Translations under genes and position numbers: made by a program | Notes under the pieces: model-generated | Told to the model about the DNA's origin: nothing | The model's input: only the letters and a program-made list of their open reading frames with translations | Database searches by the model: none | Assembly: GCA_963814435.1 (NCBI GenBank) | Contig: CAWFCV010000032.1 | Span: forward strand, 1 to 64,000 | Direction of reading: 5' to 3' | DNA: 64,000 nt | From: JAEUPI01 sp963814435 | GTDB taxonomy: Bacteria > Pseudomonadota > Gammaproteobacteria > Burkholderiales > Burkholderiaceae_C | Shown: in pieces, positions 37,365 through 44,376 of the stretch | How the letters are laid out: every line of letters begins with the position of its first letter | How positions within the stretch are numbered: the stretch's first letter is position 1

Positions 37365-37450
37365 GCGCAGCGTTGGGTCGCCCCAGGCAGGCGAGTGCCC
37401 CGGCGGCGGGCCGACGCCGGTTCGCTGGCGGCGCGGGGCGGCCACGATGA
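37361..37450 (+). CDS. Bridging mini-ORF between dusB and fis (29 codons)
   Basis: The ATG at 37361 overlaps the dusB stop (ATGA), and the TGA at 37448-37450 overlaps the fis ATG (ATGA). The peptide starts MSAALGRPRQASAPAAGRRR and is Arg/Gly/Ala rich. Length 3n-1 between the two start codons keeps both overlaps. It is unclear whether a stable peptide is made; it resembles the other linkers in this window. Confidence 0.45.
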   Translation: MSAALGRPRQASAPAAGRRRFAGGAGRPR

Positions 37451-37683
37451 GCCGACGACACATCGAGGACTGCGTGCGCGAGAGCCTGGAGCAGTACTTC
37501 AAGGATCTGCGCGGCACGCCGCCGCATGCGCTGCACGAGATGATGCTGCAGACGGTGGAGAAGCCGTTGCTCGAGGTGGTGATGCGCCATGCCGAAGGCA
37601 ACCAGAGCAAGGCGGCCGACTGGCTGGGCTTGAACCGCAACACGCTGCGCCGCAAGCTGCTGGACCACAAGCTGATCAAATGA
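37447..37683 (+). CDS. fis: Fis-family DNA-binding protein
   Basis: The 78-residue protein has the Fis N-terminal dimerisation part (CVRESLEQYFKDLRG) and C-terminal helix-turn-helix (GNQSKAADWLGLNRNTLRRK). Fis bends DNA and acts on rRNA promoters, recombination and nucleoid structure. Position between dusB and purH is typical: the dusB-fis pair is conserved in gammaproteobacteria, and purH follows in Burkholderiales. Confidence 0.95.
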   Translation: MSRRHIEDCVRESLEQYFKDLRGTPPHALHEMMLQTVEKPLLEVVMRHAEGNQSKAADWLGLNRNTLRRKLLDHKLIK

Positions 37684-37832
37684 GCGCCGCACGGCCGTTC
37701 CGAAGGCGCTCGCTCCCCCTCGGGGGGACGACGCGCAGCGTCAAGGGGGCAAATATGAGCGCCACACGGCCGTTGCGAAGGCGCTCGCGCCCCCTCGGGG
37801 GGAGCGCCCACTGGGCGAAGGGGGCCTCATGA
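37680..37832 (+). CDS. Bridging mini-ORF between fis and purH (50 codons; two tandem repeat units)
   Basis: The ATG overlaps the fis stop (AATGAGC) and the TGA (37830-37832) overlaps the purH ATG. The frame covers two tandem copies of a 75-bp unit, each starting ATGAGCGCC(G/A)CACGGCCGTT and containing CCCCCTCGGGGGGA. The second ATG (37755) is in frame, so the peptide repeats itself: MSAARPFRRRSLPLGG and MSATRPLRRRSRPLGG. Strongly basic. Confidence 0.5.
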   Translation: MSAARPFRRRSLPLGGTTRSVKGANMSATRPLRRRSRPLGGSAHWAKGAS

Positions 37833-39433
37833 CCACCGCGCTGCTGTCCGTTTCCGACAAGTCCGGCGTCGTCGATTTCGCGCGCGCGCTGCACGGCCTG
37901 GGCATCAAGCTGCTGTCCACCGGCGGCACCGCCCGGTTGCTGGCCCAGGCCGATCTGCCGGTGACCGAGGTGGCGCAGGTCACCGGCTTTCCGGAGATGC
38001 TCGACGGCCGCGTGAAGACGCTGCACCCGCGCATCCACGGCGGCCTGCTGGCGCGACGCGACGACCCGGCGCACATGGCCGCGCTGCGCGAGCACGGCAT
38101 CGACACGATCGACCTGTTGATCATCAACCTGTACCCGTTCGCGCAGGCCATCGCGCGCGCCGACTGCACGCTGGACGACGCGATCGAGAACATCGACATC
38201 GGCGGTCCGGCGATGCTGCGCGCCGCCGCCAAGAACTGGCAGGACGTCGGCGTCGTGATCGACCCGGCCGACTACCCGCAGGTGCTGGCCGAGTTGTCGG
38301 CCGGCGGCCTGGCGCGCGCCACCCGGTTCATGCTGGCGAAGAAGGTGTTCGCGCACACCGCCGCCTACGACGGCATGATCACGAACTACCTGACGGCGCT
38401 GCAGCCGGGCGCCGACGACCACACCGACGCCGTGCCCGGACGCGCCGAATACCCGGCGGTGTTCAACCTGCAGCTGATCAAGACGCAGGACATGCGCTAC
38501 GGCGAGAACCCGCACCAGAGCGCCGCCTTCTACCGCGAGGCTCAGCCGACGCCGGGCACGCTCGCGTCGTGGACGCAGCTGCAGGGCAAGGAGCTCAGCT
38601 ACAACAACATCGCCGACGCCGATGCGGCGTGGGAATGCGTGAAGTCGTTCGACGTGGCGGGCTCAGAAGGCGGCCGCCGCGCGGCCGCGTGCGTGATCGT
38701 CAAGCACGCCAACCCGTGCGGCGTGGCGGTCGGCGCCACGCCGGTGGCGGCCTATGCCAAGGCACTGAAGACCGACCCGACCAGTGCATTCGGCGGCATC
38801 GTCGCCTTCAACCGGCCGGTGGGCGCCGACGTCGCCGATGCGATCGCCGACGCGAAGCAGTTCGTCGAAGTGCTGATCGCGCCGGCCTTCGACGCTGCCG
38901 CGCGCGAACGCTTCGCGAAGAAGGCCAACCTGCGCCTGCTCGAGGTGCCGCTGTCCGACCGCATGAACACGCTCGACTTCAAGCGCGTCGGCGGCGGCGT
39001 CCTGCTGCAGTCGGCCGACGCGCGCAACGTGCGGCCCGATGAGCTGAAGGTCGTGACACGCCGCTCGCCGAGCTCGGCGCAGCTCGACGACCTGCTGTTC
39101 GCCTGGAAGGTGGCCAAGTTCGTCAAGAGCAACGCGATCGTCTTCTGCGCCGATGGCATGACGATGGGCGTCGGCGCCGGGCAGATGAGCCGCATCGACA
39201 GCGCGCGCATCGCCGGCATCAAGGCCGCCAACGCCGGGCTGTCGCTGGCGGGCACCGCAGTGGCCAGCGACGCGTTCTTCCCGTTTCGCGACGGCCTGGA
39301 CGTGGTGGTCGATGCCGGGGCCGCCTGCGTCATCCAGCCCGGCGGCTCGATGCGCGACGCCGAGGTGATCGCGGCCGCCGACGAGCGCGGCATCGCGATG
39401 GTCTTCACCGGCGTGCGGCATTTCCGCCATTGA
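37829..39433 (+). CDS. purH: Bifunctional AICAR transformylase / IMP cyclohydrolase
   Basis: PurH carries out the last two steps of de novo IMP synthesis. The 534-residue protein has the N-terminal MGS-like cyclohydrolase domain (TALLSVSDKSGVVDFARALH, LLSTGGTARLLAQA, DGRVKTLHPRIHGG) and the C-terminal transformylase domain (QGKELSYNNIADADAAWECV, VIVKHANPCGVAVG, SDAFFPFRDGLD). The frame is intact. It is coupled through the mini-ORF to fis. Confidence 0.98.
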   Translation: MTTALLSVSDKSGVVDFARALHGLGIKLLSTGGTARLLAQADLPVTEVAQVTGFPEMLDGRVKTLHPRIHGGLLARRDDPAHMAALREHGIDTIDLLIINLYPFAQAIARADCTLDDAIENIDIGGPAMLRAAAKNWQDVGVVIDPADYPQVLAELSAGGLARATRFMLAKKVFAHTAAYDGMITNYLTALQPGADDHTDAVPGRAEYPAVFNLQLIKTQDMRYGENPHQSAAFYREAQPTPGTLASWTQLQGKELSYNNIADADAAWECVKSFDVAGSEGGRRAAACVIVKHANPCGVAVGATPVAAYAKALKTDPTSAFGGIVAFNRPVGADVADAIADAKQFVEVLIAPAFDAAARERFAKKANLRLLEVPLSDRMNTLDFKRVGGGVLLQSADARNVRPDELKVVTRRSPSSAQLDDLLFAWKVAKFVKSNAIVFCADGMTMGVGAGQMSRIDSARIAGIKAANAGLSLAGTAVASDAFFPFRDGLDVVVDAGAACVIQPGGSMRDAEVIAAADERGIAMVFTGVRHFRH

Positions 39434-39474
39434 ATGACCAATCGCGCGCGCGGCGCGCCGCAGCCTGACGCGCG

Positions 39475-40096
39475 ATGAACCGCGCCGACGCCATGGGCAT
39501 GCTGCTGGCCTTCGTGGCCCGCCTGATCACCGGTGCGCAGGGGCACTGGAAGGGTTGCCCGCCGATGGCCGAGCAGCGCATCTACTTCGCCAACCACCAG
39601 AGCCACTTCGACTGGGTGCTGATCTGGGCCGCGCTGCCGACCGAGCTGCGCGCGACCACGCGACCGATCGCGGCCAAGGACTACTGGACCTCGAGCCCGT
39701 TCAAGCACTGGCTGACGCACGAAGTGTTCAACGCGGTGTACGTGAATCGGCAGCGAACCGACGACCAGGATCCGCTCGAGCCGCTGATGGAGGCGTTGAG
39801 CCACGGCGACTCGCTGGTGATTTTTCCCGAAGGCACGCGCAGCAGCCAGGGCGAACCGCAGGCTTTCAAGAGCGGCCTGTACCACCTGGCGCAGGCGTTC
39901 CCGCAGGTGCAGCTGATCCCGGCATGGATCGACAACGTGCAGCGCGTGATGCCCAAGGGCGAGGTGGTACCGGTGCCGATCCTGTGCACCGTGACCTTCG
40001 GTGCGCCGTTGGCCCACATCGCCGGGCGAGGACAAGCGCGAATTCCTCGAGCGTGCCCGCGCGGCGGTGATCGCGATGCGGCCGGACAGGACATGA
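39475..40096 (+). CDS. Lysophospholipid acyltransferase (PlsC-like), one frameshift near 40026
   Basis: The acyltransferase motifs are clear: block I NHQSHFDW (HX4D), block III FPEGTRSS, and a hydrophobic block around LIPAWIDNVQRVMP. One extra G near 40026 shifts the frame; corrected, it ends with AGEDKREFLERARAAV and TGA at 40094-40096. About 207 residues. It should acylate a lysophospholipid such as 1-acylglycerol-3-phosphate. It is paired with the cdsA-like gene that uses phosphatidic acid, so the two may act in one lipid route. Confidence 0.9.
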
Positions 40097-40251
40097 GCCA
40101 GCGCCGGGCCGCCGCAAGATGGCTCGCTCCCCCTCGGGGGCCGAGTGTGGACGCAGCGCGGTGCCTGCGCACCGGGCTGCGCCTCACGAGGCGGCGCGAC
40201 CTGCAGGTCGCGCCGTGGCAGGGCGTCGCAGGCGCCCAGGGGGCCACGTGA
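40093..40251 (+). CDS. Bridging mini-ORF a after the acyltransferase (52 codons)
   Basis: The ATG overlaps the corrected acyltransferase stop (ATGAGCC) and the TGA (40249-40251) overlaps the GTG of mini-ORF b (GTGAGCC). The peptide starts MSQRRAAARWLAPPRG and has an inserted palindromic part (CGGCGCGACCTGCAGGTCGC). It ends AGAQGAT, the same ending type as mini-ORF b. Confidence 0.45.
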   Translation: MSQRRAAARWLAPPRGPSVDAARCLRTGLRLTRRRDLQVAPWQGVAGAQGAT

Positions 40252-40328
40252 GCCATCGCCGGGCCGCCCCAAGATGGCTCGCTCCCCCTCGGGGGGACGG
40301 CGTCGCAGGCGCCCAGGGGGCCAAATGA
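40248..40328 (+). CDS. Bridging mini-ORF b before cdsA (26 codons)
   Basis: It starts with GTG inside the stop of mini-ORF a and its TGA (40326-40328) overlaps the cdsA ATG. The peptide MSHRRAAPRWLAPPRGDGVA is nearly the same as the start of mini-ORF a. The unit is 77 bp and contains GCTCCCCCTCGGGGGGAC. Confidence 0.45.
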   Translation: MSHRRAAPRWLAPPRGDGVAGAQGAK

Positions 40329-41293
40329 GCGCGTTGCGGTCGCTCAGCGTCGGCGAGCAGGTGGCGCTGCTGTTCGTCATCCTGTTCGGCGCGCTGATGG
40401 TGGCGTCGATCGCGTGGTTCGTGGTGTCGCTGCGCGAGACGCCCGATCGCGATCAGGCGCGCCACGACCGCTTCAAGCGCGACCTGCGCGCGGTGTGGAT
40501 CGGCGCCACGCTGTTCTGGCTGGGGTGGATGTCCGGGCCGGTCGGCGCGACGCTGCTGTTCGGCATCGTGGCCTTCCTGGCCCTGCGCGAGTTCATCACG
40601 CTGATGCACACGCGCCGCGGCGACCACCGCAGCCTGCTGCTGGCGTTCTTCGTCGTGCTGCCGGCGCAGTTCGTGCTGGCGGGCGGGCGCTGGTTCGACC
40701 TGTTCACGGTGTTCATCCCGGTGTACGTGTTCCTGGCCATTCCGGTGGTCAGCGCGCTGGCCGGCGACCCGCAACGCTTTCTCGAGCGCAACGCCAAGAT
40801 CCAGTGGGGCATCATGGTCTGCGTCTATGGCTTGAGCCACGTGCCGGCGCTGCTGCTGCTGGAGTTCCGCGACTACGCCGGGCGCGGTGCGTTCCTGCTG
40901 TTCTTCCTGGTCGCGGTGGCGGTGTGCGCGCAGATCGCGCAGGAAGCGGCGAGCCGCCGGCTGCGTTCGCGGCCCGCCGCGCGGCACATCGACCGGTCGT
41001 TCTCGTTGCGCAGCTGGCTGATCGGCACTGCCGCCGGTGCGGTGCTCGGCGCCGCGTTGTACTGGATCACGCCGTTCAAGGCACCGCAGGCCTTCGCGCT
41101 GTCGTTCATCGCGGCCGGCGCCGGCACGTTGGGCGACCTGGTGATGCGCGCGCTGAAGAAGGACGCCGGCGTCGCCTGGTGGGGCAACACCAGCGCCGTG
41201 ACCGGCGCCGTCGGCCTGCTCGACCGCATCGCGCCGCTGGCGTTTGCCGCGCCGGTGTTCTTTCATTCGGTGCGCTGGTACTTCCGGCTGTAG
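40325..41293 (+). CDS. Phosphatidate cytidylyltransferase (CdsA family)
   Basis: The 322-residue membrane protein has about eight transmembrane segments and the CdsA-type C-terminal signature region GTLGDLVMRALKKDAGV. It should make CDP-diacylglycerol from phosphatidic acid and CTP. This acyltransferase-CdsA pair is probably a second, accessory set: the usual cdsA near lpxA/dxr is not in this window. The frame is intact. The ATG at 40325 overlaps the stop of mini-ORF b. Confidence 0.88.
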   Translation: MSALRSLSVGEQVALLFVILFGALMVASIAWFVVSLRETPDRDQARHDRFKRDLRAVWIGATLFWLGWMSGPVGATLLFGIVAFLALREFITLMHTRRGDHRSLLLAFFVVLPAQFVLAGGRWFDLFTVFIPVYVFLAIPVVSALAGDPQRFLERNAKIQWGIMVCVYGLSHVPALLLLEFRDYAGRGAFLLFFLVAVAVCAQIAQEAASRRLRSRPAARHIDRSFSLRSWLIGTAAGAVLGAALYWITPFKAPQAFALSFIAAGAGTLGDLVMRALKKDAGVAWWGNTSAVTGAVGLLDRIAPLAFAAPVFFHSVRWYFRL

Positions 41294-41303
41294 GCTTCGC
41301 GGC

Positions 41304-41450
41304 ATGAGGATCCTCGGCATCGACCCGGGCCTGCAGCGAACGGGCTTTGGCTTCGGCCCGCCGCGCTCGCGGCTTCACGTCGCCTGCGGCGACATGAGCC
41401 TGCGCCGATGCCCACCGCGTGCCGAAGCATCGGGCAGGTCCGCCACATGA
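41304..41450 (+). CDS. Leader mini-ORF carrying a duplicated RuvC N-terminus (48 codons)
   Basis: The first 15 codons (MRILGIDPGLQRTGF) equal the RuvC start; 45 of 47 bases match between 41303-41349 and 41446-41492. After that it runs into a palindromic element (GGCTTCACGTCGCCTGCGGC, then GAGCCTGCGCCGA) and ends in TGA at 41448-41450, overlapping the true ruvC ATG. The upstream cdsA stop is 10 bp away, so here only the downstream coupling is exact. Confidence 0.5.
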   Translation: MRILGIDPGLQRTGFGFGPPRSRLHVACGDMSLRRCPPRAEASGRSAT

Positions 41451-41995
41451 GGATCCTCGGCATCGATCCAGGCCTGCAGCGAACGGGCTTTGCCGTGCTC
41501 GAGACCGAAGGCTCCCGCTTGCGCTACGTGGCCAGCGGCACCATCAGCACGCTGGAGGCGCCGCGCGGCGACCTGCCGTTGCGGCTGAAGATCATCTTCG
41601 ACGGCGTCGGCGAGGTGATGCGGCGCTACGAGCCGCAGGCGGCCTCGGTGGAGATCGTGTTCGTCAACGTCAACCCGCAGAGCACGCTGCTGCTCGGCCA
41701 GGCGCGCGGCGCGGCGCTGGCCGCACTGGTGTCCGGCGGCCTGCCGGTGGCCGAGTACACCGCGCTGCAGATGAAGAAGGCCGTGGTCGGCCACGGCCTG
41801 GCCAGCAAGGCGCAGATCCAGGAGATGGTCAAACGCCTGCTCGCGCTGCCCGCGCTGCCGGGCAAGGATGCCGCCGATGCGCTGGGCCTGGCCATCACCC
41901 ATGCCCATGCGGGCGCATCGTTTGCCGCCATCGAGCGGTCGACACCGCTGGCGCGCAGGGCGCATGCGCAGTACAAACGCGGCCGCAGCTATTGA
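41447..41995 (+). CDS. ruvC: Crossover junction endodeoxyribonuclease RuvC
   Basis: RuvC cuts Holliday junctions. The 182-residue protein has catalytic acidic residues in GIDPGLQRTGF (Asp), SVEIVFVNVNPQ (Glu) and GKDAADALGLAI (Asp pair), plus the basic loop region YTALQMKKAVVGHG. The ATG at 41447 is chosen because only from here is the frame open to the conserved protein; the identical start at 41304 leads to a truncated leader. ruvA/ruvB are not adjacent. Confidence 0.96.
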   Translation: MRILGIDPGLQRTGFAVLETEGSRLRYVASGTISTLEAPRGDLPLRLKIIFDGVGEVMRRYEPQAASVEIVFVNVNPQSTLLLGQARGAALAALVSGGLPVAEYTALQMKKAVVGHGLASKAQIQEMVKRLLALPALPGKDAADALGLAITHAHAGASFAAIERSTPLARRAHAQYKRGRSY

Positions 41996-42032
41996 GGCCG
42001 CGACACCAAGTCAACTTGCAGGAGACCAGACA

Positions 42033-42743
42033 ATGACTTTCCCCGTGCGAACCGAGTGGACCTCGGTGCCCGCCTCCGGCGGCGCATCCTTCGACGCCTA
42101 CCTGGCGTTGCCGCCGGCCGGCAGCGGGCCAGGGCTGGTGCTGTTCCAGGAGATCTTCGGCGTCAACCCGCACATCCGCACGCTGGCCGAGCAATACGCG
42201 CTCGATGGCTTCGTGGTGCTGGCGCCCGACGTCTTCTGGCGCCAGCAGCGCCGGGTCGAACTCGGCTACGAAGGCGCCGAGCGCCAGCGCGGCATCGAGC
42301 TCGCCACGGCGTTGAACGCGGCGCAGGTCGCCGTCGACCTGGTGGCCTCGGTGGCGGCGTTGCGTGCACGGCCCGAGGTGCACGGCGCCAGGGTCGGCGC
42401 GATCGGCTACTGCATGGGGGGCCGCCTGGCCTATCTGGCCGCCGCGACCGCCGGCGTGGACGCCGCGGTGGCCTACTACGGCGGCGGCATCCACGATCAG
42501 CTGGACAAGGCCGCGGACATCCGATGCCCGGTGCAGTTCCACTACGCCGGACGCGACGACCACATCCCGATGTCGGCGGTGGACAAGGTGCGCGCAGCAA
42601 TGGCCGGCAAGCAGGCCGAGATCCACCTGTACCCCGACGCGATGCACGGCTTCAACTGCTGGGCGCGGGCCTCGTACCAGGCGGCGAGCGCCGCGTTGGC
42701 GCACGGGCGCAGCGTGCAGTTCCTGGCGGCCAATCTGTTCTGA
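42033..42743 (+). CDS. Dienelactone hydrolase family protein
   Basis: The 236-residue alpha/beta hydrolase has the Cys nucleophile motif GAIGYCMGGRLAYL, the Asp region YAGRDDHIPM and catalytic His in MHGFNCWA, matching the DLH (carboxymethylenebutenolidase) family. It follows GCAGGAGACC, a good ribosome site. No aromatic-degradation genes are near, so the natural substrate is unknown. Confidence 0.93.
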   Translation: MTFPVRTEWTSVPASGGASFDAYLALPPAGSGPGLVLFQEIFGVNPHIRTLAEQYALDGFVVLAPDVFWRQQRRVELGYEGAERQRGIELATALNAAQVAVDLVASVAALRARPEVHGARVGAIGYCMGGRLAYLAAATAGVDAAVAYYGGGIHDQLDKAADIRCPVQFHYAGRDDHIPMSAVDKVRAAMAGKQAEIHLYPDAMHGFNCWARASYQAASAALAHGRSVQFLAANLF

Positions 42744-42752
42744 AGACCGGGC

Positions 42753-43019
42753 TCAATCGGTCGATTCGCTGCTTTCGGCGGCGGGCGCCACTGCGGCCGG
42801 TGGCGGCGGGAACCAGATGTCCTTCAGCGCGCCGCCGACACGGGCGAAGATCCAGATGTTGAACGTGCCGAGCACGATCACGACGGTGAAGCGAAAGAAC
42901 GTGACGGCGCGCGAGCGTGCCACCGCATCGCCGGTGCTGAAGAACAAGATCCAGTAGAGCACCGACGGCGCCAGCGTCAGCACGGTCAGCACCGCCGAGA
43001 CCCAGAACACGATCTTCAT
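42753..43019 (-). CDS. Small membrane protein, function unknown
   Basis: The 88-residue protein has two hydrophobic helices (VFWVSAVLTVLTLAPSVLYW and FFRFTVVIVLGTFNIWIFA) and a Pro/Ala-rich acidic tail. I do not recognise a family. It lies 22 bp after the next small membrane protein gene downstream of lpxC, in the same direction, and is convergent with the hydrolase gene. Confidence 0.7.
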   Translation of the reverse strand: MKIVFWVSAVLTVLTLAPSVLYWILFFSTGDAVARSRAVTFFRFTVVIVLGTFNIWIFARVGGALKDIWFPPPPAAVAPAAESSESTD

Positions 43020-43041
43020 CGCCCCGCCCCTTCTTGTCGTT

Positions 43042-43227
43042 CTACAGCAGCGCCGGCAGCCGCTCGAGGATCAGCACGCCGAAGAAGCCGGCCGCCCCGA
43101 TCAAGGTCCACTTGAGCACCAGCAGACCGCGTCGGCGCCAGACATCCTGGCGCGTACCGACGAACATCACGAAACACAAGACGCTGGCCAACAGCAGGAG
43201 TCCGAAGACCAAGCGGAAGATCAGCAT
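43042..43227 (-). CDS. Small membrane protein downstream of lpxC
   Basis: The 61-residue protein has two predicted transmembrane helices (MLIFRLVFGLLLLASVLCFV and VLKWTLIGAAGFFGVLIL) with a basic loop (RQDVWRRRG). I chose the ATG at 43225-43227 because the upstream extension overlaps lpxC and is not hydrophobic. Function unknown. It probably belongs to the lpxC transcript. Confidence 0.7.
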   Translation of the reverse strand: MLIFRLVFGLLLLASVLCFVMFVGTRQDVWRRRGLLVLKWTLIGAAGFFGVLILERLPALL

Positions 43228-43243
43228 CGGCAGGGTCGGCGGT

Positions 43244-44179
43244 TCACCATGCGGGTGCCAGGTCGGCGAAGCCGGGCGGTGCGAGCGCCGCATCGTCGAA
43301 GATCACGATCTCGCTGTTCGCCGGATCGGCGAACAGCTTGCGCAGCAGCTTGTTGTTCAGCGCATGGCCGCTGCGAAACGCGGTGTAGCGCGCCAGCATC
43401 GGCCGGCCGGCGATGTACAGGTCGCCGATGGCGTCGAGCAGCTTGTGTTTGACGAACTCGTCGTCGTAGCGCAGGCCCTCGGCATTGAGCACGCGCGAGT
43501 CGTCGACCACGATCGCATTGTCCATCGCGCCGCCGAGCGTAAGGCCGCGCGAGCGCATCGCCTCCACGTCCTTGCTGAAGCCGAAGGTGCGCGCGCGTGC
43601 GATGTCGCGCTTGTACTGGCCGCTGCCCATGTCGAAGCTCACGCGCTGGCCGGTGGCGTCCACGGCCGGGTGGTCGAAGTCGATCTCGAAGCTCAGCGTG
43701 TAGCCGTGGTGGGGCTCGAGCCGCGCCCACATCGCGCGCGGCCCCTCGCCTTCGCGCACCTCGACCGTGCGTGTGACGCGGATGAAGCGCTTCGGTGCAT
43801 TCTGCAGCTCGATGCCCGCGCTCTGCAGCAGGAACACGAAGCTCGACGCCGAACCATCGAGGATCGGCACCTCGTCAGCGTCGATGTCGACGCGCAGGTT
43901 GTCCAGGCCCAGTCCGCTGCACGCCGACATCAGATGTTCGATCGTCTGCACCTTCGGCGCGCCGGGGTCGCCGCCGGCCGAGATGGTGGAGGCCATGCGG
44001 GTGTCGCACACCGATTCGGGCCGCACCGGAATGTCCACCGGTGTGGCCAGATCGACGCGCCGGAACACGATGCCGCTGTCCGCCGGCGCCGGGCGCAGCG
44101 TCAGCTCCACCTTCTGCCCGCTGTGCATGCCCACGCCGACGGCGCGGGTGATCGATTTCAAGGTCCGTTGCGCCAACAT
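43244..44179 (-). CDS. lpxC: UDP-3-O-acyl-N-acetylglucosamine deacetylase
   Basis: LpxC is the zinc deacetylase that commits to lipid A synthesis. The 311-residue protein has VGVGMHSGQKVELTLRPA at the N-terminus, the zinc His in TIEHLMSAC, the pair FVKHKLLDAIGDLY (zinc His and Asp), and the catalytic His in SGHALNNKLL. The ATG at 44177-44179 (MLAQRTLKSITR) is standard. It is the last gene of the dcw cluster here. A repeat element separates it from ftsZ. Confidence 0.97.
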   Translation of the reverse strand: MLAQRTLKSITRAVGVGMHSGQKVELTLRPAPADSGIVFRRVDLATPVDIPVRPESVCDTRMASTISAGGDPGAPKVQTIEHLMSACSGLGLDNLRVDIDADEVPILDGSASSFVFLLQSAGIELQNAPKRFIRVTRTVEVREGEGPRAMWARLEPHHGYTLSFEIDFDHPAVDATGQRVSFDMGSGQYKRDIARARTFGFSKDVEAMRSRGLTLGGAMDNAIVVDDSRVLNAEGLRYDDEFVKHKLLDAIGDLYIAGRPMLARYTAFRSGHALNNKLLRKLFADPANSEIVIFDDAALAPPGFADLAPAW

Positions 44180-44283
44180 GCCCCGATTGTAGGAAGTCGT
44201 GGCACCGGGCACTTCGCCGACGTGGCCAACCCCGCTTTGCACGCTGCCGGCCCTTCGAAGCAAGGCGAGATTCATGGCATGTT

Positions 44284-44376
44284 TCAAGTGGACGCCGCGG
44301 ATCCGGCTCCGCCGGTCCGCTGGCGTCGCCCCCTTGAGGGGGAGGCGGCCGCAGGCCGCTCCGGGGGTGGGCTCAT
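44284..44376 (-). CDS. Repeat-encoded mini-ORF after ftsZ (30 codons)
   Basis: The ATG follows the ftsZ TAG at once (TAGATGAGC). The frame covers a repeat element with the same blocks as the one after argB: CCCACCCCCGGAGCGGCC, CTCCCCCTCAAGGGGG, CCGGCGGAGCCGGATCCGCG, then GTCCACTTGA. It ends in that TGA, about 100 bp before lpxC, so downstream coupling is absent here. The peptide starts MSPPPERPAAASPSRGRR. Confidence 0.4.
   Translation of the reverse strand: MSPPPERPAAASPSRGRRQRTGGAGSAAST

Noticed and set aside
37680..37832. Mini-ORF read as a conserved basic ribosomal-type peptide gene
   Set aside because: The peptide repeats itself because the DNA is a tandem repeat, and no ribosomal protein family matches.
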